Of a stretch of DNA of 64,000 nucleotides, positions 42,025 through 52,799 are shown one piece after another (the first letter of the stretch is position 1; each line of letters begins with the position of its first letter). Source of the DNA: Dyella thiooxydans (GTDB lineage Bacteria; Pseudomonadota; Gammaproteobacteria; Xanthomonadales; Rhodanobacteraceae); the NCBI RefSeq assembly GCF_001641285.1, contig NZ_CP014841.1:3312501-3376500 (forward strand), read 5' to 3'. Position numbers and translations under genes: made by a program. Under the pieces are notes generated by a model. That model was given only the letters and a program-made list of their open reading frames with translations. It had not been told where the DNA came from and searched no databases.

Positions 42025-43605
42025 TCAGATCGCGCGCAACGCCTCGGCCCGGGTCCCTGCCGGTGCCTCGCACAGCAGCAGGCGGTAGGCCGGGTTGGCG
42101 CTCTCGTCGCGGTGCGGATAGCCGAGCGTGGCGAGGAAGCGTGCGAACAGGGCGCGCTCGGCCGGCGGCACCTGCAGGCCGACCAGGATCTGGCCGTGGT
42201 CGGCGCCCTGGTTGCGGTAGTGGAACAGGCTGACGTTCCAGTCCGGATGCAGCTGCGCCAGGAAGCGCAGCAGCGCGCCGGGGCGCTCGGGGAAGTCGAA
42301 GCGGTACAGCCGCTCGTCCTGCGCCAGCGGCGAGCGGCCGCCGACCATGTGTCTGAGGTGCAGCTTGGCCAGCTCGTCGTCGCTCAGGTCCAGCACACCG
42401 AAGCCTTGCGCGCGGAAGGCGCGCGCCAGCGCCTCGCTCTCCTCGCGCCCGCCGGTGCGCACCCCGACGAACAGATGTGCTTCGCGGGTGTCGCCGATGC
42501 GATAGTTGAATTCGGTCAGGCTGTGCCCACCCAGCACTTCGCAGAAGCGGCGGAAGCTGCCGCGTTCCTCCGGGATGGTGACTGCGAACAGCGCCTCGCG
42601 CCGCTCGCCCACCTCGGCACGCTCGGCGACGAAGCTGAGCCGGTCGAAATTCATGTTGGCGCCGGAGCACACCGCCACCAGCGTCTGGTCCTTGAGGCCG
42701 TGCGCGGCGACGTACTGTTTCAGGCCGGCGATGGCCAGCGCCCCGGAGGGTTCGGGCACGGTGCGGGTGTCGGCGAACACGTCCTTGATCGCCGCGCAGA
42801 TCGCATCGGTATCCACGCAGATCATGTCGTCGACGAATTGCCGGCAGATCGCGAAGGTGAGCACGCCGACCTGCTTCACCGCGGTGCCGTCGGCGAACAG
42901 GCCGACCTCGTCCAGTTGCACCCGCTCGTCGGCGGCCAGCGACCGGGCCATCGCGTTCGCCGCCGTGCTCTGCACGCCGATCACCTTCACCTCCGGTCGC
43001 ACCGCCTTGACGAAGGCCGCCACGCCGGAGAGCAGGCCGCCGCCGCCGACCGGCACGAAGATCGCGTGCAGCGGGCCGGCGTGCTGGCGCAGGATCTCCA
43101 TGCCCACGGTGCCCTGGCCGGCGATCACGTCCGGGTCGTCGAACGGGTGCACCAGGGTGTAGCCATGTTCGGCCTGCAGGCGGGCGGCCTCGGCCTGCGC
43201 CTCGCTGTAGGAGTCGCCGGCGAGCACCACCTCGACCGTCGTGCCACCGATCGCGCGCACCGCATCCACCTTCACCTGCGGCGCGGTCTGCGGCATCACG
43301 ATGGTGGCGCGCACGCCCAGCCGCGCCGCAGCCAGCGCGACGCCCTGGGCATGGTTGCCGGCGGACGCGGCGATCACGCCCCGCGCGCGCGCCAGTGCGT
43401 CGAGGTGGACCATCTTGTTGTAGGCGCCGCGCAGCTTGAACGAGAACACCGGCTGGTTGTCCTCGCGCTTGAGCAGCACGCGGTTGCCGAGCCGCCGCGA
43501 CAGGGCCGGGGCCGGATCGAGCTCGGACTCGCGTGCGACCTCGTACACGCGCGCGGTGAGCACGCGGCGCAGCAGGTCGAGGCCGTCGTCGCCCATCGCG
43601 TTCAC
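42025..43605 (-). CDS. ilvA: Threonine deaminase, biosynthetic
   Basis: A 526-residue PLP enzyme converting threonine to 2-oxobutanoate, the first committed step to isoleucine. The Schiff-base lysine is Lys57 in [22 protein letters not shown] and the glycine loop VGGGGLLSG follow. Two C-terminal ACT-like domains (about 335-510) would bind isoleucine and valine. The start is a GTG overlapping the upstream stop (GTGA); an ATG three codons later is also possible. It is the last gene of the leu-ilv run and links it to the threonine operon. Confidence 0.95.
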   Translation of the reverse strand: MNAMGDDGLDLLRRVLTARVYEVARESELDPAPALSRRLGNRVLLKREDNQPVFSFKLRGAYNKMVHLDALARARGVIAASAGNHAQGVALAAARLGVRATIVMPQTAPQVKVDAVRAIGGTTVEVVLAGDSYSEAQAEAARLQAEHGYTLVHPFDDPDVIAGQGTVGMEILRQHAGPLHAIFVPVGGGGLLSGVAAFVKAVRPEVKVIGVQSTAANAMARSLAADERVQLDEVGLFADGTAVKQVGVLTFAICRQFVDDMICVDTDAICAAIKDVFADTRTVPEPSGALAIAGLKQYVAAHGLKDQTLVAVCSGANMNFDRLSFVAERAEVGERREALFAVTIPEERGSFRRFCEVLGGHSLTEFNYRIGDTREAHLFVGVRTGGREESEALARAFRAQGFGVLDLSDDELAKLHLRHMVGGRSPLAQDERLYRFDFPERPGALLRFLAQLHPDWNVSLFHYRNQGADHGQILVGLQVPPAERALFARFLATLGYPHRDESANPAYRLLLCEAPAGTRAEALRAI

Positions 43606-43874
43606 GCGCCGGCGGCCGGATCGGACGCAACCGCCATCGGCGAGGGCAGTTCCACCGCCTCGATCACGTCCACCAGTTTGCGCGCCTGCTTGAGGATCTG
43701 GTCGATCGAATCGCCGCCGCCGTGGGTGACCAGGGTCAGCCGCGACACCTCGATGTCGGCGGTCGGCGCCACGTTGAGCGAGTCGATGTTGTAGCCGCGC
43801 GACGAAAACAGCCCGGCGACGCGCACCAGCGCGCCGGATTCGTTCTGCAGCAGGATCGATAGCGTGTGTTTCAT
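43602..43874 (-). CDS. ilvM: Acetolactate synthase regulatory (ACT) subunit
   Basis: A 90-residue ACT-domain protein ([29 protein letters not shown]-type; first residues [15 protein letters not shown]) that activates the large subunit and gives feedback sensitivity to valine or isoleucine. It has only one ACT domain with no C-terminal IlvN/IlvH extension, so the IlvM name fits best. It starts 35 bases after the catalytic subunit gene and overlaps ilvA. Confidence 0.9.
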   Translation of the reverse strand: MKHTLSILLQNESGALVRVAGLFSSRGYNIDSLNVAPTADIEVSRLTLVTHGGGDSIDQILKQARKLVDVIEAVELPSPMAVASDPAAGA

Positions 43875-43909
43875 CTTTGGTATCGGGTCGGGCCAGCGTG
43901 GAGCCAGCG

Positions 43910-45793
43910 TCAGAACATGTCCGCAGGCGAGCCGTCGGCGGCCTTCGGTGGCGTGCGCGAGGCGATGTGTTCGCCGGTGATCATCTGCGCGTAGGTCATG
44001 CCGGGGCCGACCATCGGGTAGACGCCGGCATCCGGATCGATGATCACCTCGAGGAAGGCCGGGCCCTCGAAGGCCAGGAAGTCGGCGACCACGTGCTCGA
44101 TGTCGCTCGGCTGGTCCAGCCGCTGCGCCCAGGCGAAGCCGTCGGCCTGCGCGGCCTTGACGAAGTCCTTGGTGTGCAGGGTCTTGTCGGATGAGGCGAA
44201 GCGGCTCTCGAAGAACAGCTTCTGCCACTGCCGCACCATGCCGTCGCCGGCGTTGTTGAACACCACCACCTTCAGTGGCAGGCCATAGGTGGTCACCGTT
44301 TCCAGCTCGCCGAAGTTCATGCGGATGCTGGCGTCGCCGTCGATGTCGATCACCAGCGCGTCCGGCCGCGCGAACTGCGCGCCGATCGCCGCCGGCAGGC
44401 CGAAGCCCATCGTGCCCATCGAGCCGGAGGTGAGCCACTGCCGCGGTCCGCGGAAGTCGAAGTACTGCGCGGCCCACATCTGGTGCTGGCCGACGCCGGT
44501 GGCGATGATCGCGCGGCCGTCGGTGATGCGGTTGATCGCCTCGATCACCGCATACGGCTGGATCATCGCGCTGGCGCGGTCGTAGTTCATCGCATGCACA
44601 CGCTTGAGCTCGGCCACGTGCCGGTGCCACGCCGCATAACGGCCGTCGGCCTGCGGCCGGAACCCCTGCGCCTTGCCGTAGCGGCGCAGCCGGTCCAGCG
44701 TGCGCACCAGCGGACCGCAGTGATGCCAGTGCACCGCCTTCACCTTGCCGATCTCGGCCGGATCGATGTCGATCTGGGCGATGAAGCGCGCGCGGGGAGC
44801 GAACTTGCCCGGCACGCCCGCGACACGGTCGTCGAAGCGGGCGCCCAGCGCCAGCACGAAGTCGCAGTCCTCTACCGCGTAGTTGGCGTAGGCGGTGCCG
44901 TGCATGCCCAACATGTGCAAGGCCAGCGGCGAGGTGGTGTCGACCGCGCCGATGCCCATCAGGGTGGTGGTGACCGGCAGGCCGAAGGCTTCGGCGAAGG
45001 CGCGCAATGCCTCGGCAGCTTCCGCGGCGATGATGCCGCCGCCGGCGTAGATCAGCGGCCGCTTCGCCTGCCCCAGCGCGGCGAAGAAGGCGGCGCAGTC
45101 GGCATCGGTGAGGTGGGCCTGTTCCACCGCGCGCATCCGTGCCCGGTAGCCGGGGATCGCCAGCTGACCCTCGCCCTGGAAGGTCAGCGCGGCGTTCTGC
45201 ACGTCCTTGGGGATGTCCACCACCACCGGGCCGGGGCGGCCGCTGCGGGCCAGCTCGAAGGCGGTGCGCAGGGTCGATTCCAGCCGCGCCGGCTCGGTGA
45301 CCAGGAACACGTGCTTGGCGCAGGCACTCATGATGCTGCTGATCGGCGCCTCCTGGAACGCATCGCTGCCGATCGCCGCGGTGGGCACCTGGCCGCAGAT
45401 CACCACCATCGGGATCGAGTCGGCCATCGAGTCGCGCACCGGCGTCACCGTGTTGGTGGCGCCGGGGCCGGAGGTGACCACGGCCACGCCGACCTTGCCC
45501 GACGCGCGGGCGTAGCCGGCGGCCATGAAGCCCGCGCCCTGCTCGTTGGCCGGCACGATCAGCGGCATTGCATCGCGGCCGTCTTCGCGCGGGTGCTCGG
45601 CGTTGTAGCGGAACACCGCGTCGTACACCGGCAGGATCGCGCCGCCGGAGTAGCCGAACAGCACGTCCGCGCCCTCGTCGGCGAGTACCTGCACCACGAT
45701 CTCGGCGCCGGTCATCGGGGTGCCGGCGAGCGGGTGCACGCCGGGCGGCGGCAGGATCGGCGCGGGATCGGACTTCACGGTCTGCAGGTTCAC
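43910..45793 (-). CDS. ilvG: Acetolactate synthase large subunit
   Basis: A 627-residue ThDP/FAD enzyme forming acetolactate and acetohydroxybutyrate for valine, leucine and isoleucine. The catalytic Glu is in [18 protein letters not shown], the ThDP/Mg motif is [17 protein letters not shown], and GPGATNTVT is typical. The N-terminus carries ~27 residues more than most homologues (Pro-rich), so an in-frame ATG at MTGAEIVVQ is an alternative start. It follows ilvC by 70 bases. Confidence 0.95.
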   Translation of the reverse strand: MNLQTVKSDPAPILPPPGVHPLAGTPMTGAEIVVQVLADEGADVLFGYSGGAILPVYDAVFRYNAEHPREDGRDAMPLIVPANEQGAGFMAAGYARASGKVGVAVVTSGPGATNTVTPVRDSMADSIPMVVICGQVPTAAIGSDAFQEAPISSIMSACAKHVFLVTEPARLESTLRTAFELARSGRPGPVVVDIPKDVQNAALTFQGEGQLAIPGYRARMRAVEQAHLTDADCAAFFAALGQAKRPLIYAGGGIIAAEAAEALRAFAEAFGLPVTTTLMGIGAVDTTSPLALHMLGMHGTAYANYAVEDCDFVLALGARFDDRVAGVPGKFAPRARFIAQIDIDPAEIGKVKAVHWHHCGPLVRTLDRLRRYGKAQGFRPQADGRYAAWHRHVAELKRVHAMNYDRASAMIQPYAVIEAINRITDGRAIIATGVGQHQMWAAQYFDFRGPRQWLTSGSMGTMGFGLPAAIGAQFARPDALVIDIDGDASIRMNFGELETVTTYGLPLKVVVFNNAGDGMVRQWQKLFFESRFASSDKTLHTKDFVKAAQADGFAWAQRLDQPSDIEHVVADFLAFEGPAFLEVIIDPDAGVYPMVGPGMTYAQMITGEHIASRTPPKAADGSPADMF

Positions 45794-45863
45794 GGGACGG
45801 TTCCTCGAGCGTTGCGTTCGGTCCGGTCACGCGCGATCACGCGCGACCGGTCGGTCGCCGGCC

Positions 45864-46880
45864 TCAGCCGGCCTTCTTCAGCGGTGCGGCGGCGGGCTGC
45901 GCGTTGCCGGTCTGCAGCCAGGGCATGCGGGCGCGCAGCGCGGCACCGACCTTCTCGATCGGATGGTCGAGGTCGGCCTGCTTGAGCTTCTTGTAGTTCG
46001 GCAGGCCGGCCTTGTATTCCTCGGTCCAGTTCTTGGCGAAGGTGCCGTTCTGGATGTCGGTGAGCACGTCCTTCATGCGCGCCTTCACGCCGGCGTCGAT
46101 GACGCGCGGGCCGCTGACGTAGTCGCCGTACTGGGCGGTCTCGGAGATGAACTGCAGCATCTTGGTGAGGCCGCCTTCGTAGAACAGGTCGACGATCAGC
46201 TTCAGCTCGTGCATCACCTCGTAGTAGGCGATCTCCGGCTGGTAACCGGCTTCCACCAGGGTCTCGAAGCCGGCCTTCACCAGTTCGCTGGCGCCGCCGC
46301 AGAGCACGGCCTGCTCGCCGAACAGGTCGGTCTCGGTCTCTTCCTTGAAGTCGGTCTTGATCAGCAGGGCGCGGCCGCCGCCGATGCCGTCGGCGTAGGC
46401 GTGGGCCTTGGCCTCGGCCTGGCCGCTGACGTCCTGGTAGACCGCCCAGATGCTCGGCACGCCGCGGCCGCGCTCGTACTCGGTGCGCACCAGCGCGCCG
46501 GGGCCCTTCGGCGCGACCAGGATCACGTCGATGTCCTTGCGCGGGGTGATCTGGCCGAAGTGCACGTTGAAGCCGTGCGCGAACAGCAGGGCGGCACCGG
46601 GCTTGATGTTCGGCTCGATCGACTCGGTGTACAGCGTCGGCTGCACCATGTCCGGGGTCAGCACCGCGACCAGGTCGGCGCCCTTTACCGCCTCGCCCGG
46701 CTCGACCACGGTGAAGCCCTCGGCCTTGGCCTTGTGCCAGGTCGGTCCGTTCGGACGCAGCCCGACCACCACGTCGAGGCCGGAGTCGCGCAGGTTCAGC
46801 GCATGTGCGCGGCCCTGGCTGCCGTAGCCGAGCACGGCGATGCGGCCCTGGGCGAGGAGGTTGTCGTTGTTCGTGCTCAT
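45864..46880 (-). CDS. ilvC: Ketol-acid reductoisomerase
   Basis: A 338-residue class I enzyme that isomerises and reduces acetolactate with NADPH and Mg2+. The Rossmann motif is [19 protein letters not shown] near 17-35. The metal site region ([12 protein letters not shown] with preceding Glu residues) is intact. The C-terminal tail is longer and Ala-rich. The start overlaps the ilvD stop (ATGA). Confidence 0.97.
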   Translation of the reverse strand: MSTNNDNLLAQGRIAVLGYGSQGRAHALNLRDSGLDVVVGLRPNGPTWHKAKAEGFTVVEPGEAVKGADLVAVLTPDMVQPTLYTESIEPNIKPGAALLFAHGFNVHFGQITPRKDIDVILVAPKGPGALVRTEYERGRGVPSIWAVYQDVSGQAEAKAHAYADGIGGGRALLIKTDFKEETETDLFGEQAVLCGGASELVKAGFETLVEAGYQPEIAYYEVMHELKLIVDLFYEGGLTKMLQFISETAQYGDYVSGPRVIDAGVKARMKDVLTDIQNGTFAKNWTEEYKAGLPNYKKLKQADLDHPIEKVGAALRARMPWLQTGNAQPAAAPLKKAG

Positions 46881-48592
46881 GCGGTGACTCCTTGGGTGTG
46901 TTCTTCGGAAGCTTTGGCCGCCGGTACGGCCGAGGTGGATGGGGCATAGGCGCGGGTGATCGCGCCGTCGGAAGCGGAGCCGACCAGCCGGGCGTACTTG
47001 GCCAGGGCGCCGTGGGTGACCTTCGGGGGTGCGGGTGTCCAGCCGGCGCGGCGGGCGTCGAGGTCGGCGGTGGTGCGCAGCTCGCGTGTCTCGCCGTCGA
47101 TGACGATGCGGTCGCCGTCCCGGAGCAGCGCGATCGGTCCGCCACGGGCCGCTTCCGGCGCGATGTGCCCGACCATGAAACCGTGGGTGGCGCCGGAGAA
47201 GCGGCCATCGGTGATCAGCGCGACGTCGTTGCCCAGGCCGCGACCGACCAGCGCGGCGGTGACGCCGAGCATCTCGCGCATGCCGGGGCCGCCGGCCGGA
47301 CCCTCGTTGCGGATCACGATGACGTCGCCCTTGGCGATGCCGCCGGACTGCACGGCGGCGAACGCGGCCTCCTCGCTCTCGAACACGCGGGCCGGGCCCT
47401 CGAACTGGGTGCCGGTCTTGCCGGCCAGCTTGAGGATGCAGCCCTCGGGGGCGAGGTTGCCGTAGAGGATCGAGTAGCCGCCGCGCGGCTTCAGCGGTGC
47501 GCTCACCGGGTGGATCACATCCTGATCGTCGGCGCGCGGGGCGGCCTCGGCCTCGGCGAACAGCGAGCGGCCGGTGACGGTCGGCGTGTCGGCGAGCATG
47601 CCGGCGGCGATCAGCTCCTGCGCCACGCGAGCGGCGCCGCCGGCACCGAACATCTCCACCGCGGTGTAGCGGCCGCCGGGCAGCAGGTCGGCGATCACCG
47701 GGGTGTGCACCGAGGCCGGCTCGAAATCCTCGATGCTCCACTCCACGCCGGCCTCGCGGGCGATCGCCAGCAGGTGCAGCACCGCGTTGGTGGAGCCGGC
47801 GGTGGCGGCGACCATGCGTGCGGCGTTCTGGAACGCGGTACGGCTGAGCAGGTCGGACGGACGCCGGTTGGCCTTCAGGCATTCCATCACCAGCTCGCCG
47901 CAGCGGTAGGCCGCCTGCTGCTTGGCCGGATGGGTCGCCGGGATGTCGTTGAAGCCCATCGGCGACAGGCCCAGCGTGGTCAGCACCATCGCCATGGTGT
48001 TGGCGGTGAACTGGCCGCCACAGGCGCCGGCACCGGGGCAGGCATCGCGCTCGACCGAGGTCAGCTCCGCGTCGTCGATCTTTCCCGCGCCGTGCGCGCC
48101 GACCGCCTCGAATACCTGCTGGATGGTGATCGGATGGTTGTCGTGGTTGCCGTGGGCGATGGTGCCGCCGTACAGCGCCACGCCGGGGATGTTCAGCCGC
48201 GCCAGCGCCATCGCCGCGGCCGGGATGGTCTTGTCGCAGCCGCACAGCACCACCATCGCGTCGAGCGAATGGCCGTCCACGGCCAGCTCGATCGAGTCGG
48301 TGATCACCTCGCGGCTGACCAGCGAGGCGCGCATGCCGGGCGTGCCCATCGCCATGCCGTCGGTGATCGCGATGGTGTTGAACTCGATCGGCGTGCCGCC
48401 CGCGGCGCGCACGCCGGCGGTGGCCGCGTCGGCCAGTTCGCGCAGGTTGAGGTTGCACGGGCTGACGTTCGACCAGGTGTGCACGATCGCCACCAGCGGC
48501 TTGGCGATCGCTTCGTCGTCCAGGCCCGTGGCCCGCATCATCGCGCGTGCCGGTGCGCGATCGGGGCCGGTTTTCATCACGTCACTGCGCAT
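46877..48592 (-). CDS. ilvD: Dihydroxy-acid dehydratase
   Basis: A 571-residue iron-sulfur enzyme that dehydrates the dihydroxy acids to keto acids in valine and isoleucine synthesis. Cluster cysteines are in SPCNLN, CGCDKT and [16 protein letters not shown]. Length fits the shorter, 2Fe-2S-type branch. The start codon follows a 135-base gap after leuB, the only sizeable gap in this run, which contains a structured element. It overlaps ilvC. Confidence 0.96.
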   Translation of the reverse strand: MRSDVMKTGPDRAPARAMMRATGLDDEAIAKPLVAIVHTWSNVSPCNLNLRELADAATAGVRAAGGTPIEFNTIAITDGMAMGTPGMRASLVSREVITDSIELAVDGHSLDAMVVLCGCDKTIPAAAMALARLNIPGVALYGGTIAHGNHDNHPITIQQVFEAVGAHGAGKIDDAELTSVERDACPGAGACGGQFTANTMAMVLTTLGLSPMGFNDIPATHPAKQQAAYRCGELVMECLKANRRPSDLLSRTAFQNAARMVAATAGSTNAVLHLLAIAREAGVEWSIEDFEPASVHTPVIADLLPGGRYTAVEMFGAGGAARVAQELIAAGMLADTPTVTGRSLFAEAEAAPRADDQDVIHPVSAPLKPRGGYSILYGNLAPEGCILKLAGKTGTQFEGPARVFESEEAAFAAVQSGGIAKGDVIVIRNEGPAGGPGMREMLGVTAALVGRGLGNDVALITDGRFSGATHGFMVGHIAPEAARGGPIALLRDGDRIVIDGETRELRTTADLDARRAGWTPAPPKVTHGALAKYARLVGSASDGAITRAYAPSTSAVPAAKASEEHTQGVTA

Positions 48593-48618
48593 CTGTTGCT
48601 CCCGTGGAACGGATAGAA

Positions 48619-48712
48619 AAGCTTCCCCGCGCCTCCCGGCCGGCGAGTGCGGGCGCCGGGGAGGTGTCGCCGCACACGTGACAGGGACCGGTCGCGGACG
48701 CGCGGGGAAAGC
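48619..48712 (-). repeat. Inverted repeat between leuB and ilvD
   Basis: Bases 48700-48712 and 48620-48632 form a 12-bp stem (GCTTTCCCCGCGC / GCGCGGGGAAGC, one bulged T) enclosing about 67 bases. On the minus strand the distal arm runs into TTTTC, so the element looks like a large terminator or a processing structure within the operon. Confidence 0.6.
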
Positions 48713-48727
48713 AAGCGTGAGCCGGGA

Positions 48728-49825
48728 TCAACCGCATGCGCGGCCGCCGGCGAAGAAGGCGTGGTGGGTGCTGGCGTGGTCCTCCACCGCCATCAGCACG
48801 GCGTCGCGCACCGCGGCGGTATTGCCCTGGCCACCGACGTCGCGGGTCCGCGGGCCGTGGGCCAGCACGTGGGACACCGCCGCCTCCACGCACTGGGCCT
48901 CTTCCTCCAGGCCCAGCGAATGGCGCAGCAGCATCGCGGCGGAGAGCATCGCGCCGGTGGGATTGGCCACGCCCTGGCCGGCGATGTCCGGCGCCGAGCC
49001 GTGGATCGGCTCGTACAGGCCGCGCTTGCCGTCACCCAGCGAAGCGGACGGCAGCAGGCCGAGCGAACCGGCCAGCGCGGCGGCCTCGTCGGTGAGGATG
49101 TCGCCGAACAGGTTCTCGGTGACCACCACGTCGTAGCGGCCCGGCTGGGTCAGCAGCAGCATCGCCATCGAGTCGACCAGCTGGTGCTCGACCTTGACGT
49201 CGCGGTACTCCGGCGCGATCCGCTGCACGACGTTGCGCCACAGGCGCGAGGTCTCCAGCACATTGGCCTTGTCGACCGAGGTCAGGTGGTGGCGGCGCTC
49301 GCGGGCCAGCGCGAAGGCGCGGCGCACCACGCGTTCGATCTCGGCCTCGGTGTACCTGCACTCGTCGGTGGCGGCGTCGGCGGTGCGCGTCTTGGCGCCG
49401 AAGTAGGCGCCGCCGGTGAGCTCGCGCACGAACAGCACGTCGACGTCCTTGAGCTTCTCGTTCTTCAGCGGCGACAGGTTGGCCAGCGCCGGGTGCACCT
49501 GCAGCGGGCGCAGGTTGGCGTAGACGCCGAGTGCCGCGCGCAGCGCCAGCAGGCCCTGTTCCGGGCGGACCTTGGCGTTCGGGTCGGACCATTTCGGCCC
49601 GCCGACCGCGCCCAGCAGCACCGCGTCGGCCTTCTTGCAGGCCTCCAGCGAGGCGGCCGGCAGTGGCTCGCCGCTGGCGTCGATGGCGCAGCCGCCGATC
49701 AGGTGCTCTTCAAACGTGAACTGGTGGTCGTAGTGCTCGGCCACGGCCTGCAGCACGGCCACGGCAGCGGCGGTGACCTCGGGGCCGACGCCGTCGCCGG
49801 GCAGGGTGACGATATGCGCCTTCAT
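48728..49825 (-). CDS. leuB: 3-isopropylmalate dehydrogenase
   Basis: A 365-residue NAD-dependent oxidative decarboxylase in leucine synthesis. IVTLPGDGVGPEVTAAAVAVL at the N-terminus, VRELTGGAYFG, and the metal-binding LFGDILTDEAAALAGSLG are characteristic. The start overlaps the leuD stop (ATGA). It is followed by the 135-base gap before ilvD. Confidence 0.96.
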   Translation of the reverse strand: MKAHIVTLPGDGVGPEVTAAAVAVLQAVAEHYDHQFTFEEHLIGGCAIDASGEPLPAASLEACKKADAVLLGAVGGPKWSDPNAKVRPEQGLLALRAALGVYANLRPLQVHPALANLSPLKNEKLKDVDVLFVRELTGGAYFGAKTRTADAATDECRYTEAEIERVVRRAFALARERRHHLTSVDKANVLETSRLWRNVVQRIAPEYRDVKVEHQLVDSMAMLLLTQPGRYDVVVTENLFGDILTDEAAALAGSLGLLPSASLGDGKRGLYEPIHGSAPDIAGQGVANPTGAMLSAAMLLRHSLGLEEEAQCVEAAVSHVLAHGPRTRDVGGQGNTAAVRDAVLMAVEDHASTHHAFFAGGRACG

Positions 49826-50409
49826 GCAGCGTGTTCCTCGTGCTGGAGTTCGTAGCGGGTGATGGCCTCGGCGCGCTGCAGCAGGAAGCCGAGCTGGTCG
49901 ACCCCCTCCAGCAGGCAGTGGCGGGCGAAAGGTTCGAGCTGGAAGCGGATGCGGCCGCCGTCGGGCAGGCTGATGTGCTGCTCGCGCACGTCGATGGCCA
50001 GCTCCACGCCGGGGTGCTCGAGCAGCCAGCGGTGCTCGGCTTCGGACACCACGATGGCGAGCAGGCCGTTCTTCAGCGCGTTGTTGCGGAAGATGTCCGC
50101 GATCTCGCTGCACAGCACCGCCTGGATGCCGTAGTCGAGCAATGCCCATGGCGCGTGCTCGCGCGAGGAGCCGCAGCCGAAGTTGCGCCCGGCGACCAGG
50201 ATCGCGCAGCCACGGGCTTCCGGCCGGTTCAGCGGGAACGCCGGGTTGTCGCTGCCGTCGGCCTGGTAGCGCCAGTCGTTGAAGCAGCGCTTGCCCAGCC
50301 CTTCGCGGGTGGTGGTGGTGAGGAAGCGCGCCGGGATGATGCGGTCGGTGTCGATGTTCTCGTCCGCCAGCACGGCGGTGCGCGAGTGGATGCGGGTGAC
50401 GGGCTTCAT
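49822..50409 (-). CDS. leuD: 3-isopropylmalate dehydratase small subunit
   Basis: A 195-residue small subunit of isopropylmalate isomerase, supplying part of the substrate site to LeuC. The swivelling-domain motifs [11 protein letters not shown] and [15 protein letters not shown] are present. Normal length. Both ends are ATGA overlaps with leuC and leuB. Confidence 0.96.
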   Translation of the reverse strand: MKPVTRIHSRTAVLADENIDTDRIIPARFLTTTTREGLGKRCFNDWRYQADGSDNPAFPLNRPEARGCAILVAGRNFGCGSSREHAPWALLDYGIQAVLCSEIADIFRNNALKNGLLAIVVSEAEHRWLLEHPGVELAIDVREQHISLPDGGRIRFQLEPFARHCLLEGVDQLGFLLQRAEAITRYELQHEEHAA

Positions 50410-51821
50410 GCGGCCTGCTCCTGGTTCATGTAGCCGCGCGGATCGGCGATGTGCCCGGCCACGGCCGAGGCGGCCGCGGTGGCCGGGCTGGCCAGCACCG
50501 TGCGCGCGCCCTTGCCCTGGCGGCCTTCGAAGTTGCGATTGGAAGTGCTCACGACCAGTTGGCCCGGCTGTGCCAGGTCGCCGTTCATGGCGATGCACAT
50601 CGAGCAGCCCGGCACCCGCCACTCGGCGCCGGCGTCGAGGAACACCTCATGCAGGCCTTCGCGCTCGGCGTCGCGGCGCACCGCTTCGGAACCCGGCACC
50701 ACCAGCATGCGCACGCCGTCGGCGACGCGGCGACCGCGCAGCACCTCGGCCGCTTCGCGCAGGTCGGACAAGCGCGAGTTGGTACAGCTGCCGACGAACA
50801 CCACGTCCACCGGCGTACCCTGCATGGCGTGGCCCGGCTGGGCCTGCATGTAGTCCAGCGCACGCTGCTCGACCGCATTGCGCGGTGCCGGCACCGGCGT
50901 GTCCATGGCGATCGCCATGCCCGGGTGGGTGCCGTAGGTGACGGTCGGACGGATCTGGCTGGCGTCGATGCGCACTTCGCGGTCGTAACGCGCGCCGGCG
51001 TCGCTGGGCAGTTGGCGCCAGGCGGCGACGGCGGCGTCCCAGGCCGCACCCTGCGGCGCGTGCGGGCGGCCCTTCAGCCAGGCGAAGGTGGTCTCGTCCG
51101 GGGCGATCAGGCCGGCGCGCGCGCCCGCCTCGATCGACATGTTGCAGACGGTCATGCGCTCTTCCATCGAGAGCGCCTCGATCGCCGGACCGCGGTACTC
51201 GATGACGTGGCCGGTGCCGCCGTCCACGCCGATCTTGCCGATGATGTGCAGGATCAGGTCCTTCGCGCCCACGCCCTTGGGCAGGGCGCCGTCGACGTGG
51301 ATCGCCAGTGTCTTCGGCTTGCGCTGCAGCAGGCACTGGGTGGCCATCACGTGGCCGACCTCGGTGGTGCCGATGCCGAACGCCAGCGCGCCGAACGCGC
51401 CGTGGGTGGAGGTGTGGCTGTCGCCGCAGACGATGGTCATGCCCGGCTGGGTGGCGCCCAGTTCCGGGCCGATCACGTGCACGATGCCGCGGTCGCGGCT
51501 GTCCCAGCCGTGCAGCTCGATGCCGAACTCGGCGCAGTTTGCTTCCAGCTTGGCGACCTGCGCTTTCGCCTCGGCGTTGGCGTAGGGACGCTCGCCGTCG
51601 GCGCCGGGTGGCAGGGTCGGGGTGGAGTGGTCCAGCGTGGCCAGGGTGCGGTCGGGACGGCGCAGCGGCAGGCCGCGGCCGCGCAGCTCGTCGAACGCCT
51701 GCGGCGAGGTCACCTCGTGCACCAGGTGCAGGTCGATGTAGAGGATCGCCGGGGTGTCGGCCGATTCCGGCGCCACCAGATGCGCATCCCACAGTTTCTC
51801 GAACAGGGTGCGCGCGCTCAT
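50406..51821 (-). CDS. leuC: 3-isopropylmalate dehydratase large subunit
   Basis: A 471-residue aconitase-family protein with a [4Fe-4S] cluster, which isomerises 2- to 3-isopropylmalate. [32 protein letters not shown] and PGCSMC supply substrate and cluster contacts. Normal length. Start and stop overlap ilvE and leuD respectively. Confidence 0.96.
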   Translation of the reverse strand: MSARTLFEKLWDAHLVAPESADTPAILYIDLHLVHEVTSPQAFDELRGRGLPLRRPDRTLATLDHSTPTLPPGADGERPYANAEAKAQVAKLEANCAEFGIELHGWDSRDRGIVHVIGPELGATQPGMTIVCGDSHTSTHGAFGALAFGIGTTEVGHVMATQCLLQRKPKTLAIHVDGALPKGVGAKDLILHIIGKIGVDGGTGHVIEYRGPAIEALSMEERMTVCNMSIEAGARAGLIAPDETTFAWLKGRPHAPQGAAWDAAVAAWRQLPSDAGARYDREVRIDASQIRPTVTYGTHPGMAIAMDTPVPAPRNAVEQRALDYMQAQPGHAMQGTPVDVVFVGSCTNSRLSDLREAAEVLRGRRVADGVRMLVVPGSEAVRRDAEREGLHEVFLDAGAEWRVPGCSMCIAMNGDLAQPGQLVVSTSNRNFEGRQGKGARTVLASPATAAASAVAGHIADPRGYMNQEQAA

Positions 51822-52759
51822 GCGGCGATCTCCTCGGCCGTCGATGCGGGCACCACTTCCAGCCAGCCCCAGCGATCCTCGGTGCTGCCGTCGAACAGGC
51901 CGAAGAAGCGCTGCTGCAGCGCGCGGGTGATCGGGCCGGGCTCGCCGGCGCCGACCGGCTTGCGGTCGACCGAGCGCACCGGGGTGATCTCGGCGGCGGT
52001 GCCGGTCATGAACACTTCGTCGGCCGAGTACAGCGCCTCGCGCGGCAGGTCGCGCTCTTCCACCGTCAGGCCCAGGTCTTCGGCCAGAGTCATCACCGAA
52101 TCGCGGGTGATGCCGGCGAGGATGCCGGCGCTGGATGGCGGGGTGAGCAGCTTCCCTTTCCTGACCAGGAACAGGTTCTCGCCGGCGCCTTCGCTGAGCA
52201 GGCCGTTGTGGCCCAGCGCGATGCCCTCGTCGTAGCCACCGCGACGCGCCTCGGCGGCGATCAGCTGGCTGGACAGGTAGTTGCCGCCGGCCTTGGCCCA
52301 GCTCGGCAGGGTGTTCGGCGCCGGCCGGTGCCAGGAGGACACGCAGACGTTGGCGCCTTTCTCGCGGGCATCGCCCAGGTAGGCGCCCCATTCCATCGCC
52401 ATGATCGCCACGTCCACCGGCGAGCCGTCCTTCGGCAGCACGCCGAGACCGCCCGCGCCGCGGAACACGATCGGCCGCACGTAGGCCGCGCGCATGCGGT
52501 TGGCGCGGATCACCTCCAGGCAGGCGGCGTTGATCTCCTCCTCGCTGAAGCCGATGTCGATGTCGTACACGCGCGCCGACTCGAACAGGCGGCGGGTGTG
52601 GTCGGCCAGGCGGAAATAGGCCGGTCCCTGTGGCGTGGCGTAGACGCGCTCGCCCTCGAACACCGACGAGCCGTAGTGCAGCGCATGGGTGGTGACATGG
52701 ACGGTGGCGTCGGCCCAGGGCTTGATGCGGCCGTTGTGCCAGAGGAAGGGCGTACTCAT
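51818..52759 (-). CDS. ilvE: Branched-chain amino acid aminotransferase
   Basis: A 313-residue fold-type IV PLP aminotransferase catalysing the last step to leucine, isoleucine and valine. [17 protein letters not shown] near the N-terminus, the lysine in [14 protein letters not shown] and the motif [10 protein letters not shown] are typical. It lies between leuA (40 bases upstream) and leuC (overlapping), an unusual position for ilvE but sensible for the shared pathway. Confidence 0.95.
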   Translation of the reverse strand: MSTPFLWHNGRIKPWADATVHVTTHALHYGSSVFEGERVYATPQGPAYFRLADHTRRLFESARVYDIDIGFSEEEINAACLEVIRANRMRAAYVRPIVFRGAGGLGVLPKDGSPVDVAIMAMEWGAYLGDAREKGANVCVSSWHRPAPNTLPSWAKAGGNYLSSQLIAAEARRGGYDEGIALGHNGLLSEGAGENLFLVRKGKLLTPPSSAGILAGITRDSVMTLAEDLGLTVEERDLPREALYSADEVFMTGTAAEITPVRSVDRKPVGAGEPGPITRALQQRFFGLFDGSTEDRWGWLEVVPASTAEEIAA

Positions 52760-52799
52760 CGGTGGCTCCGTGCGGTAGCTGGGTGCGGCATGGGCGGGT

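Noticed and set aside
45864-48458. 864-codon frame apparently fusing sequence over ilvD to IlvC
   Set aside because: Only the last 338 codons encode IlvC; the upstream part is the wrong frame of ilvD. IlvC starts at the ATGA overlap, so there is no fusion.
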